Below are positions 7,805-16,647 of a DNA stretch of 35,374 nt, piece after piece (the stretch's first letter is position 1; each line of letters starts with the position of its first letter). The position numbers and the translations under genes were made by a program. Below the pieces are notes generated by a model, which saw only the letters and a list, made by a program, of their open reading frames with translations, searched no databases and had not been told where the DNA came from. Origin of the DNA: Candidatus Fermentibacterota bacterium (GTDB lineage: Bacteria > Fermentibacterota > Fermentibacteria > Fermentibacterales > JCC-6); NCBI GenBank assembly GCA_029571005.1, contig JAKPTG010000118.1, positions 1-35,374 of the forward strand, read 5' to 3'.

Positions 7805-9339
7805 CCCATTGGGTCACACCATCGGAAATGGCGGCCATGGACAGGGCCGCCATCGAATCCGGAACCCCCGGGGCCGTCCTCATGGAGAGGGCCGGAACCG
7901 CAGTGTCGGACTACGCGGAGAAAATGCTCGGCGGTGAGCGGGCGCCGGTTCTGGTCCTTGCCGGTCCGGGCAACAACGGCGGCGACGGTTATGTGGCGGC
8001 CGCGAACCTTCTCCGGATGGGTTTTCCCGTTGCCGTGCACAGGGCGTTCGCCGAAACCCGGGAACCCTCCCCGGACTGCGCTTCCAACAGAAACTCCTAC
8101 CTTGCAATGGGCGGAACGGAATGCCTCGAACTCCCCTTCCGGCCCGCCCTCGTGATAGACGCCCTGCTGGGCACCGGATTCGGCGGCCGCCTGGGGAGCG
8201 AAATCCTGAAGGCGGTGGAAACCTTTCTTCCGGGGGAATGCCCGGTACTCGCGGTGGATTGTCCCACCGGCGTCAACGGGCTGACCGGAGAAGCCGACCC
8301 CTGCGCGGTAAGGGCCGATGTCACGGTCACCTTCGCCGCCCCGAAACTCGGTCATTTCATCCCGCCGGGGTGCGGCTGCACCGGGGCCCTTTTCCTGGCG
8401 GACATCGGCATCCCGGTCGCAGCGAACCCCATGAGGGCGGTAATGGACATGCCCAGGGCCAGGGCGTACCTTCCCGACCGCCCCGTTGACTCCCACAAGG
8501 GAACCTTCGGCAGGGTGCTGGTTCTTGCCGGCTCCGAGCGTATGCCGGGAGCCGCGCTCCTGTCGGCACTGGGCGCGATCCGAAGCGGCGCCGGGCTCGT
8601 AGAACTCTGCGTTCCCCTTCCCGCCGCGCCCCTGGTGGGGGGAAGGGTACCGGAGCTTGTGTACAGTTGTTTCCTCCCCGGCGACACCACCTCTCTGCCT
8701 GATCCCACCGGATACACCGCGGCGGTGCTGGGCCCCGGGATGGGTTGTGACCCAGGGGTGGAAAAGGTTGTCCGCCATGCGGTGGAAAGGTGGCGGATAC
8801 CCCTGGTGCTGGATGCCGACGCCCTGAATGTCCTGGGAAAAGGCGCGGTGGAGCTTCTTTCACGCAGGGAAGGGCTGACGCTGACCCCTCATCCCGGCGA
8901 ACTGGCCCGCCTGACCGGCTGTCCGAAGGAACTCGGGAAAAGGTTCGAAGCGGCGGCGAAGTTATCGGCCGCGGGTAATTGCGTAGTTCTTCTCAAGGGG
9001 AAACCGAGCCAGGTTTTTCTGCCGGACGGGGGCAGGATACTGAACCCCACGGGAAATCAGGGCATGGCTTCCGGCGGCAGCGGTGACGTGCTGGCGGGAA
9101 TGGTGGCGGGATTCGCCGCCCAGGGGGCGCCCCCTTCCGCCGCCGCCGCCCTTGGGGCCTTCCTGCACGGTTTGTCCGGCGACATAACCGCCTCGATTCT
9201 GTCTCCCCGTTCGCTGCTGCCCACGGATCTGGCCGATGGGCTGGGAAGAGCTTTCGCAATGGTGGAAAGGGGAATGGACGATACCCTCATCAGGCTGGAA
9301 GGGGGCTGGGATGGCAGGCTCTGGAATATCCCCGGATGA
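7801..9339 (+). CDS. nnr: Bifunctional NAD(P)H-hydrate epimerase / ADP-dependent dehydratase
   Basis: N-terminal epimerase motifs (EMAAMDRAAIESG, VLAGPGNNGGDGYVAA, DALLGTGFGG) fused to a C-terminal kinase-like dehydratase (HKGTFGRVLVLAGS, LTPHPGELARL, NPTGNQGMASGGSGDVLAGMVAG). Confidence 0.94.
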   Translation: MTHWVTPSEMAAMDRAAIESGTPGAVLMERAGTAVSDYAEKMLGGERAPVLVLAGPGNNGGDGYVAAANLLRMGFPVAVHRAFAETREPSPDCASNRNSYLAMGGTECLELPFRPALVIDALLGTGFGGRLGSEILKAVETFLPGECPVLAVDCPTGVNGLTGEADPCAVRADVTVTFAAPKLGHFIPPGCGCTGALFLADIGIPVAANPMRAVMDMPRARAYLPDRPVDSHKGTFGRVLVLAGSERMPGAALLSALGAIRSGAGLVELCVPLPAAPLVGGRVPELVYSCFLPGDTTSLPDPTGYTAAVLGPGMGCDPGVEKVVRHAVERWRIPLVLDADALNVLGKGAVELLSRREGLTLTPHPGELARLTGCPKELGKRFEAAAKLSAAGNCVVLLKGKPSQVFLPDGGRILNPTGNQGMASGGSGDVLAGMVAGFAAQGAPPSAAAALGAFLHGLSGDITASILSPRSLLPTDLADGLGRAFAMVERGMDDTLIRLEGGWDGRLWNIPG

Positions 9340-9880
9340 CGCCGGAGAGCTGCTTCGCAGGCATGTGAAAAGCGAAGGCCTGATCCGGCACAGCCTGGCC
9401 ACCGCCGCCATAATGGCGGACCTTGCCGTGAAAATGAATGAACCATCCCCGGAAACCTGGGAAGCGACCGGCCTCCTCCACGATCTGGACATGGAGATCA
9501 CCGGGGATGACTACGCAAGACACGGCCTGGTAGCTGCGGAAATGCTCGGAGGGGTCTTGCCCGCCGAGTTCATCCACGCCATAAAAGCCCACAATGGAAA
9601 ACTAAACGGTACGGTACGCACCACCAGACTTGATTTTCTGCTCAGTGCGGCGGAATCCGTAACCGGCCTCATCAGCGCCACGGCCCTCATCCATCCGGAC
9701 AGAAGCCTCGGATCGGTCAGCCCCGCCTCGGTGATGAAGCGGATGGGAAAGACCGGATTCGCACGAAATGTGGACCGGGCCAGGATTGAGGAATGCGCCG
9801 AGGCCGGCTGGGAACTCGAGGAATTCGTAACACTGGCTTTGAATGCCATGAAACGTATAGCACCGGAAATCGGGCTGTAA
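9311..9880 (+). CDS. HD-domain (HDIG-type) hydrolase
   Basis: LIRHSLATAAIMADLA...WEATGLLHDLDMEITGDDYARHGLVAAEML; start overlaps the end of nnr. Confidence 0.8.
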   Translation: MAGSGISPDDAGELLRRHVKSEGLIRHSLATAAIMADLAVKMNEPSPETWEATGLLHDLDMEITGDDYARHGLVAAEMLGGVLPAEFIHAIKAHNGKLNGTVRTTRLDFLLSAAESVTGLISATALIHPDRSLGSVSPASVMKRMGKTGFARNVDRARIEECAEAGWELEEFVTLALNAMKRIAPEIGL

Positions 9881-9901
9881 CGCTGAAAGGGGTCTCCCAT
9901 C

Positions 9902-11047
9902 ATGCAAACCGTGTCTGAGAAGCTTGACGCGCTCAAACTCGTGGTCTCCACCCGCTCCTTTTCCCGGGCCGGCACCAACCTCGCGAAGTTCAACACGGAC
10001 GAAGACCCGGAAACCCCTGAAGCGAGGCTCCGCAACGCGGCTCTGCTGGCGGAACTCACGGGAAAATGCAGGGACGTGACCCTCGAGTACCCCCTGGACA
10101 TCCAGAAGAAGGAAAACACCGAGCAGATAAACAGACTCCTGGAAGACAGGAAGCTCAACCCGGCCACCCTGGCCGTGAATCCCCTGGTGGCGCAAAGACG
10201 GGGCGTCCTCAACCACAGGCTCATGTACGGCACACTATCCTCCCCCTACCCCGAAGTCAGGGTGGCCAGCATCAACAGCATCCTTGGCGTGCTTCAGCTC
10301 ATGAGGGACATAAACTGCCGGCAGATTCTCCTCTGGATACCCGACGGGGCCGATTCTCCGGGGGAAAAGAATGCGGTGGAGATGCTGGACCTGATTCTGA
10401 AGGGCATGAGGCAGATAGGTATCAAGATACGCAAGAGCGAGAGCATGCTCCTCACCTTCAGGCCCTACAACCCTTCGTACTTCTGCGCCGCGGTTCCGGA
10501 CTGGGGGACCGCCGCATGGCTCTGCCGGGAGACGGATCCATCCTGCCGGCTGCTTTTCGATACCGGCAGCCTCCTTCCGGGCGAAAGCCTGGACAGCGTG
10601 ATGGTATCCCTGCTCCACCAGAAAATTCTCGGTCGGGTGGCCTTCAGCGACAACAGGCTGGGAATGGGAACCCTTCCCGCCGGTTCCCTGGACGCCGGCG
10701 CCTTCTTCCGGTTCTTCCTCAACCTTATGAACGCCGAGAGGGCGGGGCTTTGCAGCCTTGATAACTTTCCCGTCGAACTCAGGGTGGAATCCAGGGTCGG
10801 CGACCCGATGGAGAACCTGCTCATCGCCGTGGAAAACACCCTCCACGCCCTGGCCCGGGCCGCCCTGGTGAATCCCGACGAACTGAAACAGATGCAGGAA
10901 ACCCCCGACCCGGCCGAGGCCAACCGGATACTGCGGGACGCCTTCGTGATGGATGTCCACCCGATGGTCCGGCACTGGCGTGAAACCAACAACCTCCCCC
11001 CCGACCCCTTGTCGGAGTACAGGGGGCGGGCCAAGCAAAAGCGATAA
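9902..11047 (+). CDS. L-rhamnose-isomerase-like TIM-barrel protein; apparent loss of metal-site residues
   Basis: YGTLSSPYPEVRVASINSILGVLQLMRDINCRQILLWIPDGADSPGEKN and RPYNPSYFCAAVPDWGTAAWL...FSDNRLGMGTLPAGSLDAGAFFRFFLNLMNAE follow the Pseudomonas stutzeri-type L-rhamnose isomerase pattern by eye. Confidence 0.6.
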   Translation: MQTVSEKLDALKLVVSTRSFSRAGTNLAKFNTDEDPETPEARLRNAALLAELTGKCRDVTLEYPLDIQKKENTEQINRLLEDRKLNPATLAVNPLVAQRRGVLNHRLMYGTLSSPYPEVRVASINSILGVLQLMRDINCRQILLWIPDGADSPGEKNAVEMLDLILKGMRQIGIKIRKSESMLLTFRPYNPSYFCAAVPDWGTAAWLCRETDPSCRLLFDTGSLLPGESLDSVMVSLLHQKILGRVAFSDNRLGMGTLPAGSLDAGAFFRFFLNLMNAERAGLCSLDNFPVELRVESRVGDPMENLLIAVENTLHALARAALVNPDELKQMQETPDPAEANRILRDAFVMDVHPMVRHWRETNNLPPDPLSEYRGRAKQKR

Positions 11048-11234
11048 GTTTATGTAATCTATCGCTCTGCAGCATCTCAAGCGGGAACCTGAAAGTCCGG
11101 ATGGACCGTGGCCATGCACATGAGGCCTCGCAGGAAGAGACTATCCGGGTTTCGAGAATGCCGATTGAAGCCGGCGTGATACCCTCCGTAAAAACCCTCG
11201 ACGGACAGGGATGAATCCATAAATCACCAGGTAA

Positions 11235-11276
11235 GTAAGAATGAGGCCCGGAATTTCTTCCGGGCCTCATTCTTAC
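11235..11276. terminator. Long perfect hairpin between convergent genes (possible bidirectional terminator)
   Basis: GTAAGAATGAGGCCCGGAA-TTTC-TTCCGGGCCTCATTCTTAC: 19-bp perfect stem with 4-nt loop, no clear U-tract on either side. Confidence 0.6.
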
Positions 11277-11307
11277 AAGGGTTTAGCCGATCCTGTCCAC
11301 CCCGTCC

Positions 11308-12870
11308 CTACAGGCGGACTACCTTGAGGGTCTGGACGGTTCCGGCGGTGGAAAGACGAAGGAGATAGACACCGACCGGACGATCGGAGAAGTCCACGAG
11401 TACCGAATGGTTGCCCTCCTGGACGATACCGGAGAGTTCGGTGCCGATCACCCGTCCGGACATGTCGAGAACCTGGAGGTCAACCGGCGCGCACACATTC
11501 ATGTGGAAACTCACGGCGGCAACAGTGGTGACCGGGTTGACGCTGATACCGAAACCAACGGCGGGAGCGACCTGGAAGTTGAAGTCCTCCAATCCTATGA
11601 CGATGGGGCCTCCAAGGAAGTAGTCCTCGCCGCAACTGTCGGGAATATCGTCCCACTGAGGGTGCTCCTGACCGGTCACCGCGTAGTAGTCCCACGCCTT
11701 GGCCCGGTCCTGGGCTTCCCACATGGACACGTAGCCATCTCCGTTCAGGTCCGGGTTGCCGGGAAGTGCGCCTCCGGGGTATGAACCGCCCTTTGGAACA
11801 CTCCCGTGAACGGCGCCGGTCCACCAGTACACATACTCGTCGTACTCGGGATAGGTTTTACCGGCATAACTGGACTCGTAGCCGTTGGCGGCGCTGGCGA
11901 AGGTCCGGTCCTGGGCGGCGCCGGTATGGATGACTTCCTGGAGGAATCCGCCGGAGAAGCACTGCTCCATGACCACATGAATGGAAGCGGCGGAGAGTTC
12001 GTCGAGCATGGTCATGAAGGTGTCGTCGTTCAAGGTGCTGCCCCAGAGGTTCAGGTACACCTCGGGGGGGAGTTTCCCGAGGCCCTTGCCGTTGCCTCCG
12101 TGGTCCGTCGTGAAGACGAAGAGGTGGTCCTCGGGGCCGACCATGGCCTTGATGTCGTTGAATCCGTTGTTGACTCCGGTGGTGGTGGCGTCGTAGGTGA
12201 TGTCGGTGTCGCCGTCATCGTCGAAATCGGGGTTGGAGTTGAGGCCGCCGGATTGATCCGGGGCGGGGTTTGTTCCGTCGGCGAAACAGACGATGATGTG
12301 GTCCTCGGGGATCAGGTAGTCATAGACCAGAACATGGTAGATGAACTGGACATCGCCATAGTAGCGGATATGGTTGTTGCCCTGGTTCGCCCCGCCGGAG
12401 ATGATCCAGGCGTACATCTTTTCCCCCTGCTCCTGGGAGGCCTGGGGGTTGGCCTGCCACCAGGCGATGAATTCCTCGTACTGGCCGCGACCGGCGTCGG
12501 AAACCTCCGGAAGTACGGTGTACACCACATTCATACGCCCGTAGAAATCCGGCGGGACCGTCATCCTTTCCATGACCACATCACCCTGGGAGGACACGAA
12601 GAACCAGCGGCACGGGTGTTCCCAGTTGGCCATGGCGTAGTCGTCCACCAGGACCAGGTACGACTGCATGGGAGCGAACACCCCGGGGTGCGACCAGGCG
12701 CCGACGAGGTCACCCTGCTGGAGAAGCGCGGGGAGTACCCTGACCTCTGTTCTTTCCATGTCGAGGTCCATCGTGCTCATCACCAGTTCGGCCGCCTGGG
12801 TCGGACTTTCCACCGGCACCGCCAGTGCGGAACCCACAGCCAGAACCAAAAGCGATATAAGCAGCTTCAT
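11308..12870 (-). CDS. C13 (legumain-like) clan CD cysteine peptidase with T9SS-type C-terminal domain
   Basis: Signal peptide MKLLISLLVLAVGSALA; AWIISGGANQGNNHIRYYGDVQFIYHVL; His motif LFVFTTDHGGNG; Cys motif VVMEQCFSGGF; Ca-loop-like DFDDDGDTD and DLNGDGYVSMWEA; C-terminal VLDMSGRVIG...GVYLLRLSTAGTVQTLKVVRL. Confidence 0.85.
   Translation of the reverse strand: MKLLISLLVLAVGSALAVPVESPTQAAELVMSTMDLDMERTEVRVLPALLQQGDLVGAWSHPGVFAPMQSYLVLVDDYAMANWEHPCRWFFVSSQGDVVMERMTVPPDFYGRMNVVYTVLPEVSDAGRGQYEEFIAWWQANPQASQEQGEKMYAWIISGGANQGNNHIRYYGDVQFIYHVLVYDYLIPEDHIIVCFADGTNPAPDQSGGLNSNPDFDDDGDTDITYDATTTGVNNGFNDIKAMVGPEDHLFVFTTDHGGNGKGLGKLPPEVYLNLWGSTLNDDTFMTMLDELSAASIHVVMEQCFSGGFLQEVIHTGAAQDRTFASAANGYESSYAGKTYPEYDEYVYWWTGAVHGSVPKGGSYPGGALPGNPDLNGDGYVSMWEAQDRAKAWDYYAVTGQEHPQWDDIPDSCGEDYFLGGPIVIGLEDFNFQVAPAVGFGISVNPVTTVAAVSFHMNVCAPVDLQVLDMSGRVIGTELSGIVQEGNHSVLVDFSDRPVGVYLLRLSTAGTVQTLKVVRL
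11311..11556 (-). other. T9SS type A-like C-terminal sorting domain of the C13 peptidase
   Basis: GFGISVNPVTTVAAVSFHMNVCAPVDLQVLDMSGRVIGTELSGIVQEGNHSVLVDFSDRPVGVYLLRLSTAGTVQTLKVVRL. Confidence 0.7.
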
Positions 12871-13090
12871 CAGATTCCTTTCTTTTTTACGGTTTTGGAA
12901 ATCACGCGGGCGAAGAATGATTCTAACAGGTTCACGACGGTGTGAAAAGCCCGCCGAAACACACGGGGACAGAGCGGTCCGGTATTTTTACGCGGCACTC
13001 CTCAGGGTGTATTCCTGCCCGTCCAACGCACTCCGGCCCAATCGGATACCGGGCCCCCGCGGCCGAAAGGCCGGGATGGGCCGGTGATGC

Positions 13091-14476
13091 CTATCCGCAG
13101 GCAGCCGTCGGGGGAAGCGCCGGGGCGATCCTCCTCAGTCTTCCGATCTCCCGCACGAGGAATGTCCCGGTGACCACGAAGGACAGAAAGTCGGCCAGGG
13201 GAAATGCCGACCAGACTCCGATCAGGGGGTTTTCCATGATCCCGGGCAGAAGGAGCACCAGGGGTATTACGAAGAGGACCTGGCGGGATACGGACAGCAG
13301 AAAAGCCAGCCGGGCCCTGCCGAGGGTCTGGAATATCGAAGCTCCTGTTATCTGGGCCCCCACGAAAAGCATGGCGGCGGTGATTATCCGGAAAATCGGC
13401 GGGCCCGCGGCGAGAAGCCGGGGGTCCCGGCTGAAAAGGGAGAGTACGGGCTCCGGGACCGCCATGCCCATAACGAACGCCAGTGAAGTGATAACCGTGG
13501 CCGCCGACATCGAGAGTATCACCGCTCTCACCGCCCTGGCACCGAGCCTCGCTCCGTAGTTGAAGCCCAGAACCGGTTGAAGCCCCTGGACCAGCCCGAA
13601 GACGGGCATGTGACAGATGGTCAGCACCCGGTTGATGACTCCGAACACCGCCAGCTCCAGGGAAGAGCCGAAGTGGACTATGGACCGGTTCACCGCCACC
13701 GCCATGAGACTTCCGGCGCACACCCTGGCAAAGGAGGCCGCCCCGATGGAAAGCACTTCAACCGCCTCCCGCACCCTGGGAACAAGCCATTTTTTTCTTA
13801 TGGCGAGGCTGCTCCTGCGCCTCAGAAAGACGCCGGCCATACATGCGAAGGAGAGCATCTGGGAGAGCACCGTGGCCACCGCGGCCCCCCGTATGCCCCA
13901 CTTGAAGACAAATATGAAAAGAGGGTCCAGGATCATGTTGGAAACCGCACCGGTGATCATGGTCGTCATGGCGATTCGGGCCTTGCCTTCGGCCCGGAGG
14001 AGGTTGTTCCCGTTGACCGAAAGGGCGAAGAACACCCCTCCCATGTAAATCACGGAGATGTACTCCGAGGCGGATTCCGCCACACCGCCCCGGGCGCCGA
14101 AAAGGGAGAGAATCGGAGCCATGAAGAGCAGACCGGCGGAACAGATCAATACCGCCGCTCCCGAAGCCAGCAGGAAGGAGGCGCTGGCGACCCGCCCCGC
14201 CTTTTCCGTATCCCCGGAGCCCAGGGCACGGCTGATGACCGAGGCGCTTCCGATGGCTGCGGTCTGGGCTGCCGCCAGGATGAACATCTGAATGGGAAAG
14301 CACACCGCCAGGGCCGCCAGAGCTTCCGTCCCCACCCCCTGGCCCACGAAAACCGTGTCCACCAGGTTGTACATGGAGTTCACCAGCATGGCGATCATGG
14401 AGGGGGCCGACATCCGGACCAGCAACCTGCCCACGGGCTCGGTGCCCAGAAAACCCGGTTCAGTCATCGGGAACAC
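13091..14476 (-). CDS. MATE family efflux transporter
   Basis: About 12 hydrophobic segments; VRMSAPSMIAMLVNSMYNLVDTVFVGQGVGTEALAALAVCFPIQMFI...QPVLGFNYGA; ATG at MTEPG (14467) is an alternative start. Confidence 0.9.
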   Translation of the reverse strand: MFPMTEPGFLGTEPVGRLLVRMSAPSMIAMLVNSMYNLVDTVFVGQGVGTEALAALAVCFPIQMFILAAAQTAAIGSASVISRALGSGDTEKAGRVASASFLLASGAAVLICSAGLLFMAPILSLFGARGGVAESASEYISVIYMGGVFFALSVNGNNLLRAEGKARIAMTTMITGAVSNMILDPLFIFVFKWGIRGAAVATVLSQMLSFACMAGVFLRRRSSLAIRKKWLVPRVREAVEVLSIGAASFARVCAGSLMAVAVNRSIVHFGSSLELAVFGVINRVLTICHMPVFGLVQGLQPVLGFNYGARLGARAVRAVILSMSAATVITSLAFVMGMAVPEPVLSLFSRDPRLLAAGPPIFRIITAAMLFVGAQITGASIFQTLGRARLAFLLSVSRQVLFVIPLVLLLPGIMENPLIGVWSAFPLADFLSFVVTGTFLVREIGRLRRIAPALPPTAACG

Positions 14477-14521
14477 CTCAAGGGATCATGGGAACCGGAG
14501 AAATCGCCGCACGGGTCGGCA

Positions 14522-14657
14522 CGACGGTTTCCCGGCCTCCGGGTTTCAGTTGAACCGATGTCCCACACCGGGGTGGATGGAGCGGAAGCTCCGACGCCGG
14601 ACACCGGGAATACCACAAAAGCCCCTGTCGGATCAAGGACCGGAAGGGAAACCGTCG
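14522..14657 (-). promoter_or_regulatory. Candidate structured 5' leader upstream of the MATE gene
   Basis: 12-bp perfect inverted repeat CGACGGTTTCCC (14522-14533) / GGGAAACCGTCG (14646-14657) enclosing stem-loops including GGAGC-GGAA-GCTCC and a competing CCCGG-CCT-CCGGG hairpin. Confidence 0.35.
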
Positions 14658-14679
14658 GGGCGGTCGGGGCCAAAGGCAA

Positions 14680-14706
14680 GGGGCCTGCAGCATCGCCGCA
14701 GGCCCC
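14680..14706 (-). terminator. Hairpin terminator downstream of the P5C dehydrogenase gene
   Basis: GGGGCCTGC-9 nt-GCAGGCCCC perfect 9-bp stem, followed on the minus strand by TTGCCTTTGG. Confidence 0.55.
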
Positions 14707-14725
14707 CCATGGATTCCGGGCCGTA

Positions 14726-16348
14726 TCAGCCCAGGAACGGATACCTGTAGTCTCCGGGCGTATTGAAGCACTCCTTGATGGTGCGGATGCTGACCCATCT
14801 CAGGAGGTTGTAGATGGAGCCTGCCTTGTCGTTGGTTCCGGAAGCCCTGGCGCCGCCGAAGGGCTGGTGCCCCACGGTCGCCCCGGTGGTCTTGTCGTTT
14901 ATGTAGAAGTTGCCTGCGGAATGCGTGAGCACCTCCAGCGCCAGCTTCACCGCCTTGCGGTCGGCGGCGAAGACCCCTCCGGTAAGGGCGTAGGGGGAAG
15001 TGGAATCGCAGAGTTCCAGCACCTCCCGGTATTCCGAGTCCTTGTAAACGTACACCGTGAGGACCGGACCGAAGATTTCCTCTTCCATCAGCTTGCAGTG
15101 GGGGTCGGTGGTGAGGACCACGGTGGGCTCGACGAAGTAGCCGGAACTGTCATCGCAGCCCCCGCCCATGACCACGGTGCAGCTCTCGCACTGCTGAGCG
15201 TACTGGATGTAGGACCGGATGTTGTCGAAGGAGGCCCGGTCTATTACGGCGCCCACGAAGTTGGAGAAGTCTTCCACCGGACCCGTCTTTATCTTGGACA
15301 GGGATTCCGCCATGGACTCCCGGAGTTCGGGCCAGAGCGATTCGGGTATGTAAGCCCGGGAGGTGGCGGAGCACTTCTGCCCCTGGTACTCGAAGGCTCC
15401 CCGAATCAGGCAGGTGGAAAGGCCCTGAAGGTCCGCCGAAGGGTGGGCTACCACGAAATCCTTTCCGCCCGTCTCCCCCACGAGCCGGGGGTAGGTGCGG
15501 TACCTGTCCATTGACCCCGCCACGGTTTTCCAAATGCTGTTGAACGCCTGGCTGGATCCGGTGAAGTGAACACCCGCCAGGGCCGGGTCGGACAGCACGG
15601 TGGGTGCAAGGCTGGAGGAATCCCCGGGAATGAAGTTGATGACCCCATCCGGCAGCCCGGCCTCCCGGAAGACCTCCATCACGAGCCAGTTCGAGTAAAC
15701 CGCGGTGGAGGACGGTTTCCAGAGAACCGTGTTACCCATCAGGGCCGGGGCCATGCAGAGGTTGCCGCCGATGGACGTGAAGTTGAAGGGGGACACGGCG
15801 AACACGAACCCTTCCAGCGGTCTGTACTCCATCCTGTTCCAGGTAGCGGCGAAGTTCTCCGGCTGCATCTGGTACATGGCCTGCATAAACCCGGTGTTCA
15901 ACCTGAGAAAGTCCGCCAGCTCGCACACCGCATCTATTTCCGACTGGTGGACGGTCTTGCTCTGGCAGAGCATGGTTCCGGCGTTTATGATGCTCCGCTT
16001 TTTCTTGGATATCAGCTCGGCGGCCCTGAGGCAGATGGCGGCCCTTTCCTCCCACGGCAGCCTCGACCAGTCCTTCCACGCCTTTGCCGCCTCGGCGATG
16101 GCAAGGCGCACCTCCTCGGGGCCGGCCTTGTGATACACCCCGATACGGTGGTTGTGATCATGGGGTATGCGGCACTCTCCGGTATTCCCGGTGCGGACTT
16201 CCTTGCCCCCGATCAGCAGAGGTATTTCCACCTCCCGGGCCCTGAAGGTTTTCAGTGTTTCCTGCAGCTCCGCCCGCTCGGGGCTCCCCGGACGGTACGC
16301 CAGCACCGGTTCATTTCCGGACTTTGGAACCTGAAATATCGCGTTCAT
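14726..16348 (-). CDS. pruA: L-glutamate gamma-semialdehyde (P5C) dehydrogenase
   Basis: FVFAVSPFNFTSIGGNLCMAPALMGNTVLWKPSSTAVYSN...GVHFTGSSQAFNSIWK...LVGETGGKDFVVAHPSAD...FEYQGQKCSATSRAYIP; start MNAIFQVPKSGNEPVLAY after AAGGAGAG. Confidence 0.93.
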   Translation of the reverse strand: MNAIFQVPKSGNEPVLAYRPGSPERAELQETLKTFRAREVEIPLLIGGKEVRTGNTGECRIPHDHNHRIGVYHKAGPEEVRLAIAEAAKAWKDWSRLPWEERAAICLRAAELISKKKRSIINAGTMLCQSKTVHQSEIDAVCELADFLRLNTGFMQAMYQMQPENFAATWNRMEYRPLEGFVFAVSPFNFTSIGGNLCMAPALMGNTVLWKPSSTAVYSNWLVMEVFREAGLPDGVINFIPGDSSSLAPTVLSDPALAGVHFTGSSQAFNSIWKTVAGSMDRYRTYPRLVGETGGKDFVVAHPSADLQGLSTCLIRGAFEYQGQKCSATSRAYIPESLWPELRESMAESLSKIKTGPVEDFSNFVGAVIDRASFDNIRSYIQYAQQCESCTVVMGGGCDDSSGYFVEPTVVLTTDPHCKLMEEEIFGPVLTVYVYKDSEYREVLELCDSTSPYALTGGVFAADRKAVKLALEVLTHSAGNFYINDKTTGATVGHQPFGGARASGTNDKAGSIYNLLRWVSIRTIKECFNTPGDYRYPFLG

Positions 16349-16647
16349 CTTTCTCTCCTTCCGATGCGGAGACGCACACATCCGGGCTACACCCCATAAG
16401 CCCGGAGGACTTGGCGCCGTAATTCTATCCAAAGGATCGCTGATGGTTTTTCGAATCCACCCGATCGCGCCCGACTCGCCGGAGCGTTTCAGTCTTGCCC
16501 TATATATAGCATTATGGCCCGCCCAGGCTCAACCCCGACGCGATCCCGTTCCGCAAGCGGCGTCCGGTGCGTATAGTACCTTCCGGGGCCGAGCCGCACG
16601 GATACCCACGGGGATGTCCGCTGTTCGGGACCGCGAAGGGAAGGGAA

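Noticed and set aside
7384-8778. 464-aa minus-strand ORF over acpS and nnr
   Set aside because: Shadow ORF; acpS and nnr motifs on the plus strand are unambiguous.
11091-11100. GAAAGTCCGG resembling part of the RNase P RNA conserved core
   Set aside because: Only about 10 nt match; tract to the terminal hairpin is too short for RNase P RNA and other core motifs were not seen.
11130-11220. Superficial similarity of the 11130-11220 tract to glycine or SAM riboswitches
   Set aside because: A few short motif look-alikes only; conserved cores not reproduced and no downstream co-oriented gene. Kept as unclassified structured tract.
11806-12945. 379-aa plus-strand ORF antisense to the C13 peptidase gene
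   Set aside because: V/G/H/D-rich mirror of the opposite frame, no motif.
13051-13075. GGCC-GAAA-GGCC hairpin after the MATE gene
   Set aside because: Short stem with bulged extension and no U-tract; possible terminator but too weak to list.
13577-15514. 645-aa plus-strand ORF over MATE and P5C dehydrogenase genes
   Set aside because: Spans two well-supported minus-strand genes and their intergenic gap; composition is typical of a shadow ORF.
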